Below are positions 1 to 11,337 of a stretch of 64,000 nt of DNA, in pieces. Numbering within the stretch: the stretch's first letter is position 1; each line of letters starts with the position of its first letter. The notes beneath the pieces are model-generated. The model worked only from the letters and a program-made list of their open reading frames with translations. It was not told the origin of the DNA and did not search any database. Source of the stretch: Adenophora triphylla var. japonica (Eukaryota > Streptophyta > Magnoliopsida > Asterales > Campanulaceae); contig JAFEMH010000077.1 in NCBI GenBank assembly GCA_022495995.1, forward strand, positions 496,001-560,000, given 5' to 3'. The translations under genes were made by a program, and so were the position numbers.

Positions 1-182
1 CCCGTAAAATCGTTAACAATGACTCGTTCGTTTCAAAATCGACGTTTGCCATGCAAACGCTCATTTCAAACTCAAAATCGACGTTTGCCACGCAAACGCT
101 CATTTCCGTCTCAAAACCGACGTTTGCCACGCAAACGCTCGCCTTTTCAAAAAGTCACCTAATCAACGTTTGACATTCAAAC
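1..182. repeat. 39-bp tandem repeat
   Basis: Three units carrying the core gacgtttgcca.gcaaacgctc start near 41, 80 and 119, a spacing of 39 bases. A fourth decayed copy lies near 163-182. The array is inside the retrotransposon LTR end that opens the window. Confidence 0.8.
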
Positions 183-344
183 CAAGATTAAGCTTGTCCT
201 TCAAGCACCCATTTCAAAATCACACACACACACACGCACGTTTTCGAGAAAGGTAGAAAGACTCGTCATGCGAGGCGTTTTGGGTGATCTCAATATACTC
301 TTCCCAAAACGTAACGTGACCTCCGAACCTAACAATCTCTGGTA

Positions 345-450
345 CTCAAAGCTTTTTACTCGTTTTTGCTTCCAATAAAAATGATCCCCGTTTTCAAAGC
401 TTTTTACTCGTTTTTGCTTCCAATAAAAATGATCCCCGTTTTCAAAGCCT
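345..450. repeat. 48-bp direct duplication
   Basis: The segment containing caaagctttttactcg, ttttgcttccaataaaaatg and atccccgttt is present twice in tandem (about 347-394 and 395-442), followed by a third, diverged unit. The period of 48 gives a repeated 16-codon reading frame on the minus strand, but there is no sign of a real gene. It is internal LTR structure. Confidence 0.7.
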
Positions 451-546
451 TTTCCTAAGTTTTTGCTACCAATAAAAACGACACCCCTTTTCAAAGCCAT
501 TTCTCAAAGTTTTGGGCTCAAAATACAAAAACTGCGTGGCGACTCC

Positions 547-1956
547 TCATAATTCCTTCCCATGAAGCGAGGTCTCAGACACAACCCTCCGCGAAAGACA
601 GCCGCCTTTTCCGCGCCCCCGCGCGCGAAAGAGATCGGGTAATTTCAGAATGCATGGGTGTATATGGGGTAAATGAACCCTTCCCTATGCATTTGAGAGG
701 TGGATGGGTGGTATTTACAGCCATTGACAAGTCGGGGATTGCCCTGGGGAGAACAGGAAGCTGCTGATGTCTGATGTCTGATGTATGATGTGGCTAGTTA
801 TGTCGCGCGACTTGGCTTGTTATGTCGCGCGACTTAATAAGCCTGAACTGTGTTTTTTCTTTCCTTTGAAACTGGAATGGAATTGCAGACACAGGTTAGA
901 ATTGGGGGATCAAAGAGATCACCTACCTGGCCTCCTTGGGACAATGGCAAAGAGACATTTGGTCCCTTCCTATAAGGATGGAAACGGGGTGACCTAAGAG
1001 GTCAAACAACCAATCCTTCATAGGAATGTTCCAAATCAAAAAGGGGTGACCAATATGGTCAGATAGCTAGACTTTTATTGAAGAATGGAGAAAAGAAAAG
1101 ATGACCAATGTGGTCGGATGGCTGAACCTTTTATGAAAGGCTACCTACGTATCCCGGAGGAATCAAGCCTTGATCGTAGTTCAGACCTCATCTAGACAGT
1201 TAGGAATGATGTCTAGGACTTTTGAGGTTTTGACCATTAGGAAACTGTCGCCTAGAGTTATCTCGAAGGCACTTTTGGGAGAAAATGTTATCATTAGCAA
1301 TTGGCACGTTACTTGAGCCTAGGGGTGATTTTTTCTGGAAACATGGTAGGGACTGGGTCTGGATGTTCATATGGAATGTATTTGGGAAATGTTTAAGACG
1401 GGTTTCAAACAGGTGGGGTCATATCCCTCGGGTGCGGACTGAACTGCTGTTGTTGTCAACGTGGACGAGAATTCCTTTTTGGGCTGAGACTGGGTTTAAA
1501 CCTCGGGTCTTGATTAAGGTCCTTTTCTTAAACTCTGGCGCTTGAAGCTGATGCTGACAGGCTTTTACAACCAAGCAGATGTTGGAGTGACCAAACCTTT
1601 CTTCTAGGGATGGATGTGACTTATCGGAGCCCCGGTCTAAGGAAAAACTTTCTGCCAAGCCCCATGTCTTACTAAAGCAAGAAAAGATCCTTTCATTTGG
1701 CAAAGTCCCGGTTGAATGAACTGAGCAGGCAAAGTGATTTGGCGAAGCCCCAGTCTAACAACAATCCCAATATGATTGGTACTGCGAAAGTGATCCTGAG
1801 GTTGATCTGACCAAAACTGAATCCATCTAGGGACCTAGTGAAGAACCTGATACGAACCCCAAACATGGCTAAAGAAGCCCCAGTTTAAAGGAATGGCTTA
1901 GCAAAGCAGCCCTAATGCGAATTGTAGTAGAAGAGGGAAGACCTATCCTTTTTTCT

Positions 1957-1987
<31 letters not shown>

Positions 1988-3540
1988 TTTTTTTTAGTCA
2001 ATCAGTCAACCTTAAGGAGATGCAGACAAAGAGAAGAATTTTAGGAAGATATATACATGCAGGGGCATATTTTTCGAAAGTGGGAATAATCCCGATGGCC
2101 TTATTCGATGTAGGCACAAAGACTCGCTTTAGGTTTGACTCTTTTGAGAGAGTATAAGCGTAGAGAGGTTGGTAAAAGTGTATGGAAGCCCCTGCTGACA
2201 GAAAATTAGTGTTTAGCTCTATCTTTCCTAAGATGTAGAAAAAGAAGACTTGTCAAGACATCTGAAAACTTGTTTTATTTACAATGATCAAAAGATTGCT
2301 TAAAACCCTTTATTAATGTTCGGGTTATTCAACCACTAATCTCGATATGAAGAAAAACATTCTTATTAATCATGAGGAGAAAGTCAACCGATGTCGCGGA
2401 TCAAGGTTGGCTGGTGTGAAAGAAAGGTTTGTGTATAGGGAGGTCATTGATGAGACCGGGTTTTCTGGGATTTGACTGTGTCCATGGGAGAGGTCATTTG
2501 ATGAGACCGGGTTTTCGGATATGCTTATGACCGGACCATTGCTGGTTGCCTACGTTCCCCTCATTGTGAGGAGCTCAGGTCGCCGTAGTTCGGCCTTGGC
2601 CGGACTGTGTTTGGCTTTGGGAAATGGGATTTGTGGTTCCTTTAGTGAAAAGGCTCGGATGAAATAATGAGGCATGGGGCCTCGGGATGATTCCTTGACC
2701 AAGTCATTCTCGGACGGCTGCTTCTGATCGCTTTCTCTTTCATTGAAGGAGAAAGGATTTGCACGTGCCTACAGGCTTATGAAATGCTTCTAGCTTTGCT
2801 TCGACCACCCCATTGTTATCGGCAACTTTCATTTTCTGAGCTTTGGTCTTGCCTTGTCCGTCAAGCTTTTGATTGGTGATGCTGGATCCTTGGCCTTATT
2901 TTTTTTTATTTTTATGTGCAACCCTGTTTTTTGCCTAGACTGCCTTTTGGGATTTTCAGTCTAGCTGGGTATTACTCTTTTTGCACTAAGATTTTTTTAT
3001 TTTTATTTTCTAAAGCACCCGAGGACCAAGGCGAGCCCCTGCTTGAACATTCTTGATACCCTTGAGGTTGTTGCCGACACGGGGTCAATCTTTTGAAGCT
3101 GAGTGGCCTTTTGCTGTCCCTTGATGATGCCGCCGTCGTTGACTTGGTCAAGGTGATGGGGAGGACATGGTTTGGGAAAGTGTATGGCTTTGATGAAGGC
3201 CTTTTGTGGGGTAAGGAAAGTGTATGGCTTGATGGCATTAGTTGACTTTCTCACACCGATTAATCAGAATGTTAATTATTTCAAGAGATTATTTGTTGAG
3301 CAATGCAAGTGATCATATAAAATAAAACCATTTCATTAAATGTAATGTAGGTGTGCAAATAATGTCTTAAGTCTAGCAAGAAAAGAAGAAGACTTTTTAT
3401 AGAAAATTGAAGATTCATTACAATGTCCATAGAGGACTTAATTGAAAGAGAAAAGTACTAGAACCTACGAAAGTTGACTGAGAGACTATTTTCTTTTTTC
3501 TTTTTTTTTTCTTTTTTTTTTTAAGGATAGGTAAACCCTA
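547..3540. mobile_element. Degraded gypsy-type retrotransposon internal sequence
   Basis: No convincing gene is present. The stretch has wording common in Tat/Ogre-like elements: 'cctacgtatcccggaggaatcaagcc'-type text near 1145, repeated 'gaagccccagt' phrases at about 1745, 1873 and 6696, and a second 'gcctacgttcccctcattg'-type phrase near 2548. Poly-T runs lie at 1965-1985 and 3495-3521. A repeated 'aagtgtatggctt' phrase lies at 3178 and 3219. The short open frames here are not supported as genes. Confidence 0.45.
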
Positions 3541-3546
3541 GTCTAG

Positions 3547-4952
3547 CTACTCTTCGCGGGTTGGACTGCCAGGGAGCTTGAGCTTTCCTTCGTAGATCAG
3601 CCACTGAATTTCTTTCTTCAACTCCACACATTTGTCTGTCACATGACCATAATGCTTGTGGTACTCACAGAACTTGGCCCTGTCAACTCTACTTGGGTTT
3701 CTTGGCTTATGATTCTTGAGAGGTGTGAGAAGGCTTCGTTTCACCAAATCATCGAAAACTTTGCTCATGGGCATCCCAAAATCATCAGGCTGACGTTTCT
3801 GACTTTGCTCTTCTTGAATTGACCTCTTACCATAACTTTCTGTCTTTGGCCCATGGAGGTTCTCAAGCTTCCCATCTTCTATCAACTTTTGGATCTCATG
3901 TCTCAAATAGGTGCAATCATCAGTGTTGTGCCCATGGTATTGATGGAAAAGGCAATGCTTGGACTCATCCATCCGAATACTGGGGTTCCTGGGCTTCCAA
4001 TTCTCCAGTGGCTTTATCAGTTTTTCTTTCACTAGCTCTTCCAGAATCTTGCTTAAAGGCATCTCTGTATTGTTGAAGTGAAAGGAGCGGGGTTTTCGGG
4101 AGACCTTGTTGTTCTCACGACTTTGATCTTCACTGTCCAATTGGTTCCACTGTTGGATTTGGCTGAAGGAAGCTGTGACATTCTTTCCTTTGTGAGGGGT
4201 GGTCTTGAGCCAGTACGGTTCTTTGCTTGGTATTGGGTTATGCTCGGTGGAGTCATTTCCTTGCCTGGTTCGACATCTTGGGTCAAGGGAGTATTGATAC
4301 TCATCATGAGGTCAAGCTTCTCTTGCATCCGTTTCACTTGCTCCATCAACATTGCCACATGGGGGTCAACGGGGACTCTCGGGCTACCGGAACTGGCAAC
4401 AGGACTTGTAGTAGCAAACTGACGGCTGAATTCATTAAGTCCGGTGGGTGACAGCTGAAAACTCGGATCATCCTTTGGCAACTCATGATCGCATTCAGGC
4501 GGGTATAGGGGTTTCAGAACATAGCCACATATCTCAAACTGATTATGTGAAGCTGGAGCATAAACTGGCAGGTACTGCTGAAACTGAGGGATAGGTGGGG
4601 TGAAGTCCAATCCGTTCTGAGGAGCTGAGGGCGATGGGGTCCTGATGAGTTGGGGTGTTGGAAAGGACTGGGGAGAAGTGGTCCTTGGCAAGGAATCATA
4701 CGAGGATGGAGGAAGGTATTGGCTATAGGCTGGGGGAGCTAAGATGGCTACTTCTGGAGTCTCATCTTCGACCACTACCAGAGAACCGTTGGACTCAATT
4801 GTTACTTGGACTCCATTGCGGCGAAGAGCACCGATAAGCAATGACATCTGCTCTTCATGAACCTTCTGGGCATTTTCCAAAGCCAGGACTAACTCTTCCT
4901 TCCTAATCATCTGATTTCCCACACCCTCACTGTTTTCTGTCAAATCTGCCAT
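3547..4952 (-). pseudogene. Gag-like polyprotein of a Tat/Ogre-like retrotransposon, frameshifted
   Basis: Two overlapping minus-strand frames, 4952-4053 (299 codons) and 4140-3547 (197 codons), form one gag gene broken by a frameshift near 4100. The first part has a predicted helical N-terminus, then a Pro/Ser/Thr-rich linker and an 'AMLMEQVKRMQEKLD' coiled segment. The second part has two copies of a roughly 75-residue module. Each opens with MPLSKI or MPMSKV, passes through KPRNPS, and ends in a C-x2-H-x3-GH-x-T-x2-C finger followed by an EIQ.LI..GKL helix. These zinc-finger-like modules are typical of plant gypsy Gag proteins, which package element RNA. No protease or reverse transcriptase follows downstream (towards lower coordinates), so the element is truncated or rearranged. 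It pairs with the primer site at 7048 and the LTR beyond it. Confidence 0.75.
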
Positions 4953-5204
4953 CCTGACTCTCTGACGAACTGTCTGAACCTAAGGTTTTCTGAAAAGCTG
5001 TTGACCCAGTATTCTCGTCCACTTCTTTCTCACTGCGGGAAAGGGATAGGCAAGGTTTAGACTTCTGGAATAGGTAAAGTTTAGGCTCGAAGGTAAGTGC
5101 TTAGGCTTAGAGGTAAGTGTTTAGGCTGAAGGCTCAAGTAACATGCACTTATCGCTTAACTTTAACTCAAAACACATTTTCTCATAATCCTAATTGATCG
5201 GGAA

Positions 5205-5595
5205 AGATGAGACCTTGAAAGGTCAAGATTGAAAATTGGAGATCGGACCGAGGGGTCACGATTAGAGTTTGACCATGAAAGGTCTGAAAAGAAAATCGGA
5301 AATCGGACCGGGTAGGTCTCGATTAAGGATTTGACCATGAAAGGTCGAGATAGGGAAATCGGAGATCGGACTGAAAAGGTCCCGATTAAGGATTTGACCA
5401 TGAAAGGTCGGGATAGGGAAAAAAGGAAATCGGACTGAAAAGGTCCCGATTAAGGATTTGACCATGAAAGGTCGGGATAGGGAAAAAAGGAAATCGGACC
5501 GAGGGGGTCTCGATTAGGGATTTGACCATGAAAGGTCGGGATGGGGAAAACGGAGATCGGACCGAAAAGGTCTCGATTAGGGATTTCAGAGATAG
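5205..5595. repeat. 61-65 bp tandem repeat array
   Basis: Units carrying tttgaccatgaaaggtc, a purine-rich part, atcggac and ggtc.cgatta recur about six times, with starts near 5210, 5272, 5333, 5396, 5460 and 5525. It lies upstream of the gag start on the minus strand, in the element's 5' leader. The repeated open frames here are a by-product of the period. Confidence 0.85.
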
Positions 5596-7047
5596 GAACA
5601 TGCAATTATGATTACACTAATTGTTCAAGTTTACTTAAAACAATGTCTTTTATTAATATCTATTTGGTTGGAAAAGGGGTTCTGCCCTTCTTTTTCACAA
5701 CTACTCTAGATCCTGGATCAGTGGGTTCCGTCACTACGTCTATAAGCCCTTCGTATTCCACCTGTATTTCGACCTCCCAGGGTGGACAGCCCCGGGCGAG
5801 GGTCCTATAGGGCACGCGGATCCCACCGACCGAGAGTAAAGAACGCTCCTATCGGGTCTAGCGGGTCATAGGACCTTTCAACGCACGAGCGATGCGGATT
5901 ATGGTCAAGGCAATACCGGGAAAGTCTCGTCTCTCTGCCTTGACGGATCTTCGGCAGAGTTTCGCTTGAGCGAATGACGGTTTCTGACTTTCGGTAATGT
6001 CCGAGAGAATAATAGGCATGGGTCGGGCGGTAAAAGCCGGATGACACAGTGTCACATTGAACTTCGTTGCATACGCCGTGCGCGGGTCAGAATCGAAGTC
6101 AATGTCGGTCAAGATCTTGCCAATTTTTCCTTGTCGGAATTTTGGCAGAGCTTCGCTTGAGCGAAAGATCTTTGGATTTTTGGCAAAGACTCGGTCTTGA
6201 CTCTTACGCATTTCGTGCGGGTCAAGGTCAATAGTCAATGTCGGAGTCAAGATCCCACCGATTTTTCCTTGTCGGAATTTCGGCAGAGTTTCGCTTGAGC
6301 GAAAAAATCTTGGCTTCCGTTATGAGCTAAGGCTTGACCTTTACGTGGATATGCAACTGGGCTATATGACACGGACTAGACCAAAAACCAACCAAAAGTC
6401 ACGGATTTTTGAAACGTGTGACACGGACTGTGCATTGGTCGACACTGGCTGCCATGGGGAGGTTGGAATGATTCCGTGCGCGCCCGGGAGCATCGTAAGG
6501 CTGTCCGTGACTGCAGCTGGAACCACTCCGGGTTTAAAGGACGTGCGTGCAAAGTGTACAGGATATATCAAGTGCGCGTAGTGTGCGGTCTCCTAAAATT
6601 GTTCCTTTTTGAGTTAAAACAGAGATTTTCATAAATGTGTCTTAAAGGAATGATTTTCGGGACGGGGGAGAATGCAGCACGTAAATTTTCTGGGAAGCCC
6701 CAGTCAGTCATGGAGCATGAGTAGCCCCAAGCTGCTAGGACTTGCCAGATTAGCCTTGATTTTTCCTGGTGGAATTGCCACTGAGGTCGTATGGTCAGAA
6801 TCCTATGAGGATTAGCCACACGACTGCATGGATCAATTTTCCAGGTTCCACTCCTTTGCGATTTATTATGTTCAAAGTATGCACAGATATCCAAGATGCA
6901 AATGATGCAATGCAAGGTAAAGAAAGCAAGCACGATTAATGAAATCGGCGACGGGAGTCTAACCCGCTCAAAGGGAAAAGCTTTCTTTATTTTTCTTTTC
7001 AAAATTTTTTTTTTTGTTTGAAAATAAAAGCTTTTCTCCTTTGGGTT
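5596..7047 (-). mobile_element. 5' leader of the minus-strand Tat/Ogre-like element
   Basis: This stretch lies between gag and the primer site. It has a dispersed repeat, cggcagagtttcgcttgagc, at about 5951, 6142 (variant) and 6281, each after a 'cttgtcggaatttt'-like phrase. No supported gene is present. The open frames at 5805-6250 and 6568-7122 are in repeat sequence and have no recognisable domain. Confidence 0.5.
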
Positions 7048-7065
7048 TCCCCAGCGGAGTCGCCA
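7048..7065 (-). other. Primer binding site (minus-strand element)
   Basis: On the minus strand this reads tggcgactccgctgggga. That is the primer-site form seen in plant Tat/Ogre elements, usually attributed to a tRNA-Arg. It sits 3 bases inside the LTR edge at 7069 and fixes the element's orientation (transcription towards lower coordinates). Confidence 0.7.
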
Positions 7066-7068
7066 AAC

Positions 7069-8654
7069 TGTGAATGTGTGCCCAAAATTGGTTTTATTGG
7101 ATTCACGCGAGTTTGAAGACATCCGAGTTTATTTGAAAAACGGAGTCGCCACGCCATTTTGATTACCTCAAAACTTTGAAAAAAAGGTTTTTACTTGGGT
7201 TCGGAGGTTAAGTTACCCCTTGGGAAGAACGTTTGGCGTTCACCCAAAGTGCCTTGCCGAAGCAAGTCTCCCAAGATTTCATTAGTCGTGCTTGCTTGCG
7301 TGCTTTCTTTGTGTGTGCATGTGTTTGAGAATAAAGGGGGGGAATGTCCCAAGTTATCTTCCGGACGTACAAACCATTGGTTGGTTGTCGCTCGGGATTC
7401 CTCGGATTTTATGTATTAGGGATTATGATCCCTTCCTCATCTTGTGACTTGTGATCGACGCATTTTAACCTCGGGACCCTCGGGACTTGCGTGATCGAGA
7501 GAATGTCTCTCTTTTGGTCAAAGATGAGGTTCTTTAGGAAGGAATGTCCTTAGCCCATCAATCCTACGCTTTAAGACGGTCGAGCTCGTATAGAGGCTTC
7601 ATACTCATTCTTAAGCGATACTCGGAGATTTAGGGTTCAAGGTTATCCTTGTCCTAAAGAAGTCATGAACCTTTAATGGAAGGAACGATGCAAAGATGAG
7701 AACTCTTACACCGGTCCGTTCCAAGGTTGGGGAAAGGGGGAATGCATGAAAAATGACTCTTTAATGAAAAGATGACATTTTTATGTTAGCAAATGATGCT
7801 TTTGTTTGAAAGACATGATCTTTATTGCAAATGATGCATAAAGATAGGATTTTTATGCAAATGATGCATTGGAAAATGAGTTTTGATGCAAAGGATGCAT
7901 TTTTATTTGAAAAAGATTTGATTTTTATGTACAAAGGATGCTTAAAGATGACATTTTTATTTGAAAATGGGGGTTTTAGGTGCAAAGGATGCACCTTTAT
8001 GAAAAAGACTACATTTTTATGACAAATGAGGTCTTAATGCATGAAAAGGGGGAAGGGGGATTATAAAGATATGATCTTTAATCTACCAAGTCCCAAGCAA
8101 TATAAAGACAATGCAATGAGCAATTTATAATGCGATTAGGATGCAAAGGTAGGGCGTGCGAGGTTACCAATCGTTTTCTTCGATTCTTTGGACGGAGCTT
8201 GGAGGAGGTTGGTCGTGGACCTTCAAGGAGGAGGGAGATGGCTTCTTGAGCTTCTTCTTCACCTTCTTGAGCCTTCAAGGAGTTTTCTTCACGTCTGAAG
8301 TATATTTTGTATTGTGTGTGTCTTGTGATGGTAATCTTGTGTGTTGAAATGGGTAGAGGAGGCCTCTATTTATAGGTAATCTGGAGAGAGCGAATGAGGC
8401 CGTGCGGCTGCAGGTTCTTTGCAAATGAGGCCGTGCGGCATTATCCTGAATGACTCAGCATTCTAGAACCATGCAAGGTGGCAAAATCTAGAAGCTCCCC
8501 TCCTAATTAAGAAAAACGTGTTTCTTAATTAGGAAGGCTCCCATTCAGCCTTTATTTAATTAATAACAGCTCCGGAATGCTCCCGGAACGCTGGGAAGGT
8601 CTGGGGAATTACCGGAAAATTTACCGAAACTGTCGGGAAAATTAACCGGAAGGC
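7069..8654 (-). mobile_element. 5' LTR of the minus-strand Tat/Ogre-like element
   Basis: The LTR starts (plus-strand reading) with tgtgaatgtg right next to the primer site. The minus strand has a good TATA box, cctataaatagagg, at about 8361-8374, placing U3 to its right. The outer edge is uncertain: aaggca at about 8654 is a possible CA end, where the gag-like frame of the next element begins. It shares ggagtcgccacgcc and the following 190 bases with the inverted LTR at the left window edge. Confidence 0.55.
7745..8065. repeat. Degenerate short repeats in the LTR
   Basis: Phrases such as aaatgatgca, aaaggatgca and gacatttttatg alternate about ten times with irregular spacing of 25-60 bases. 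They give spurious open frames on both strands and no gene. Confidence 0.7.
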
Positions 8655-9436
8655 ATGAGCCAGATTTGGGTACTTACACCTTCTCCTCTGACTGGTGACC
8701 TAGCTAACCTGACTGGCGACCTTCGCCCATTTCTGTCTCGGTGAGATTGTGATCTTTCTGCTCTGATAGGTGACCTGCGCCCATTTCTTTCATGATGCGT
8801 ACGCGTCCTCTCCGTCCTGGCAGGCGACCTACATATGTTTATTTCGGCCTCCCTTTGTCGCCTCAACTCCGACTCAGCCTCCTACTCCTTATTGTTATTG
8901 AGATGACTTCTCAAGTCGTCATTGGGAACAGGCATGTTCGTACGAATAGATCGCTCAATGATTCGTCGTTCGTCATTTGTCATAGCATTCCCATTCTGTC
9001 TACCATTCTCGCTTGGCTGCCTGTGAGAGACTTGCGATGGGGCGGCCCTCTATGATCTCCTATCATTCTGATCTGGGGAGTCCGGCATCTCCAGCAATTC
9101 GGCCAAAATTCTAGCCCGCTCCAGTAGCATCTCCTTCCTACTGGGGTGATTGGTTGAGGGACCTGCCTGGTCGCCTGCAACAGTTCGACCTACCAGTTGG
9201 CGTTTGAGAGGGGGTTGTGTTTCTGTCTCCGCCATAGGCCTCTTCTCCCTTCTTTCATCAGGCAAACCTCTGCCATCAGCAATGCTGTTAGAGCGAGTAG
9301 ACCTCCTAAGTGGATTGCTCTGAGGAGGAGGAGGAAGGTTAGCCGTTCTGTTACATGCACCAACCTCTGTGTTCCTCACTGTCAAGCTGAGCGTCGGATC
9401 ACTGGAAGAGGATGCAGTCTGTCCGTCTTGAGCCAT
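8642..9436 (-). pseudogene. Gag-like N-terminal fragment of a second LTR element
   Basis: Minus-strand frames 9436-9050 and 8866-8642 encode a hydrophilic N-terminus with a Pro-rich stretch, then an Arg/Ser-rich part with repeated RRSPIRAERS/RRSPVRLARS units. It sits just inside the primer site at 9477, where gag belongs. The two frames are not continuous, so the gene is broken, and the rest of the element is missing where the Tat/Ogre-like LTR begins. I recognise it as retrotransposon gag only from position and composition. Confidence 0.5.
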
Positions 9437-9476
9437 AATACTCTCTGATTAATGTTCAAGGTCAAAAAGCAACGAT

Positions 9477-9493
9477 TCCCGGCAATGGAACCA
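9477..9493 (-). other. Primer binding site matching tRNA-Glu 3' end
   Basis: The minus strand reads tggttccattgccggga. This is complementary, with one mismatch, to the 3' end of plant tRNA-Glu (cccggcaacggaa plus CCA, from general knowledge). A similar site lies at about 30450-30464 in a related element. Confidence 0.65.
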
Positions 9494-9499
9494 AACTGA

Positions 9500-10145
9500 T
9501 GCTGCAAGAATCGTGCTTGATCAATCTCCGTCCAATCAGCAAGATAGATCTCCTGGCATTTGACCTGAAAACAGAACCCACGACTAGCCGGAATGGTCTC
9601 CGACGAAGACCCTCGGGCGTGAGAGTAAGTATGGAGTATTTAAGAGCTAAAATATTACAATGAACAGATGTATTCAGAATAACAAATAGCAATTACCTTG
9701 GAACGGTTGAGTTTGCCAAGTATTTATAGGCGTTTGTGAGAGTTGTAATTGTGGTAGGATTGCTAGAGATCCCTTGAATCACGGACTAAATCTTGGATGT
9801 AATCATGTCCAAATATAACTCCTGATTTGTAGGGAGTTTGTTATAAGAAAGAATTGTAAATATGCATGGACTTCATAGGTCGACGTACGATTTGATAGGT
9901 CGAGGTCTCCTGTTGGATCTAGGTCGACCTGACTGCATAATAGGGTCGGATGATACCCGAATAGAATCTGGATCGTATGTCGGACGATAGCTAGGTCGGG
10001 ACCAAGTAGGTCGGACAATGGGCTAGGTCGACTGATCTTTGATGATGGGCCTTGGGCCTTGTAATAATTGGGCTGACCCACTAAGCACGTGGTGGCAATA
10101 ATACTTGAAATAACTGGGCTTGCTCGTTGGGCCTAGCCCGTCACT
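9500..10145 (-). mobile_element. LTR of the tRNA-Glu-type element
   Basis: The LTR begins (plus reading) with tgctgc six bases from the primer site. A minus-strand TATA box, cctataaatacttgg, lies at about 9717-9731. The phrase gaagaccctcgggcgtgagagtaag is echoed near 30580-30610 in the related copy. The outer edge is not fixed and may be anywhere from about 10090 to 10145. The interior repeats 'aggtcgac' and 'ggtcgg' motifs. Confidence 0.5.
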
Positions 10146-10320
10146 TTTATTCCGTTCAATTGTAAATATTGCATTTCTAAATAATGACATACTTTTACTA
10201 TAATTTTATCATTGTACAAGCGTAGAAAAAGATAAAATAGATTTTCAAACAACATTGACAAGTCCGACATGAAACTTATTAAAACAGAACAAATGGAGTA
10301 TGATATTGGCAAGTCTTTTA

Positions 10321-10384
10321 CTTCTGTAATGCTTATGCAACAACATTAGAAACAACAACAATCAGTGCCGCAAAGGCTTTCGCC
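10321..10384 (-). mobile_element. SINE-like sequence, left half (split by copia)
   Basis: The sequence caacaacaacaatcagtgccgc and then aaggctttcgcc is followed, after removing the 14.2-kb copia and its duplicated tcgcc, by tacggtggggtaagagggtc at 24588. Joined, this resembles the antisense of a common plant tRNA-derived SINE, from its CAACAA-rich end to the ggtaagagg region. Family assignment is from memory of such elements. Confidence 0.5.
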
Positions 10385-11164
10385 TGTTGGAAAAATATGT
10401 TGTGTGTGAAGGAAATTGTGTATTTTCCTTACATGAATCGTTTGTCATTTGACATAGATTATTGTGGGTTCATGTTCCACTTCATGTGAACATTGAAATG
10501 GTATATCTAGATGTCCAATTTGAGATTGGATGAGAAATATATGATAGCTCAAAGTTGGTTGGTTTAAAGTGTAAATTTTAGAATTTAAAACCACTATTGA
10601 TATCCCATGATTCCTAGATTAATGAGGGATTAATAGAGATCATTACATTGGGATTATGGGTTACAAAGTGTGGAATTAAAACCCATGAATACAAGGTAAT
10701 GACTCCCATATTAATACAAGGATTAATTGGGAAGTCATGACATGGTTGTTGAAGCTATAACTAGAGAAACCCACAACAAATGAAAACAACTTTTTCCATC
10801 AATCTTTCTCCTCCCCTTTGCAATTTGTTCATCTTCATTATTTGGCCTCCTAGAAATTTATTCATGGTGATTTTGTCCAAGCATAGTGAGATTCGCCGGA
10901 GATTCTAGTGTGCAAGAATAGTCCATTCCGTCCGTTTTATCCTAGGAGGCGAACATCCAAAACAACCTCTAGCACAACTCGGTGAGGGAGCGAATTTGTC
11001 TTAAGGAGAGTGTGTTACACACGACTCGGGCAATATCAAGAAGATTAACATACAAATTTTCTCCTACGATTTTTTCTCTTTGTCTATGTTTTATTGCAAT
11101 TTGTATCATTTAATATATTGTAATCTTTTCTCTTTTTTGTGCTTTTGTAAGATTTTGTCTAACA
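10385..11164 (+). repeat. copia 5' LTR
   Basis: 780 bases, TGTTGG...CTAACA, about 93-94% identical by eye to 23804-24582. It contains gaatttgtcttaag at 10992-11005, which is exactly complementary to the bases just inside the element (11167-11180). Confidence 0.92.
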
Positions 11165-11337
11165 ATCTTAAGACAAATTCCTTATTTGAGAAAGGATTAA
11201 TGATTTGAGAAATCCGGTGGAGCGGCGGCCACGGGAGAAAAGATAGAAAATGATGAAAGTGACGGATGGAAGAAAAATCTAGCAATTTATTTGCAATGAT
11301 CAGCTGTGGTAAAATTGCAATTCCTGATTTGTTAATC
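11165..11337 (+). other. copia leader with unusual primer-site region
   Basis: The usual tggtatcagagc does not follow the LTR. Instead cttaagacaaattc (11167-11180) lies where a primer site is expected, complementary to 10992-11005 in the LTR. The CACTA element interrupts the leader at 11338. Confidence 0.6.

Larger units (their letters stand above)
1..536 (+). mobile_element. 3' part of a Tat/Ogre-like LTR, plus strand
   Basis: The reverse complement of about 240-550 matches the plus strand of 7140-7330 in order: ggagtcgccacgc, then ttcggaggt, then ttgggaag, then cacccaaa. The same LTR type is therefore present here in the opposite orientation. The stretch ends at tggcgactcc (537-546), the start of a primer binding site of the kind used by Tat/Ogre elements, but the rest of that site has decayed. 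The 5' part of this LTR lies outside the window. Family assignment rests on the primer-site motif and on general resemblance. Confidence 0.5.

Noticed and set aside
1..150. Evenly spaced 39-base repeats as a possible CRISPR-like array
   Set aside because: Units are directly adjacent with no unique spacers, in a plant LTR; simple tandem repeat.
3853..4837. Plus-strand frames across 3.8-4.8 kb
   Set aside because: They are shadows of the minus-strand gag, whose zinc-finger modules are clear.
5162..5601. Three overlapping minus-strand open frames with a repeated MVKSLIGTFSVR-like protein
   Set aside because: They follow the 61-65 bp tandem repeat and have no domain or splice support; repeat by-product.
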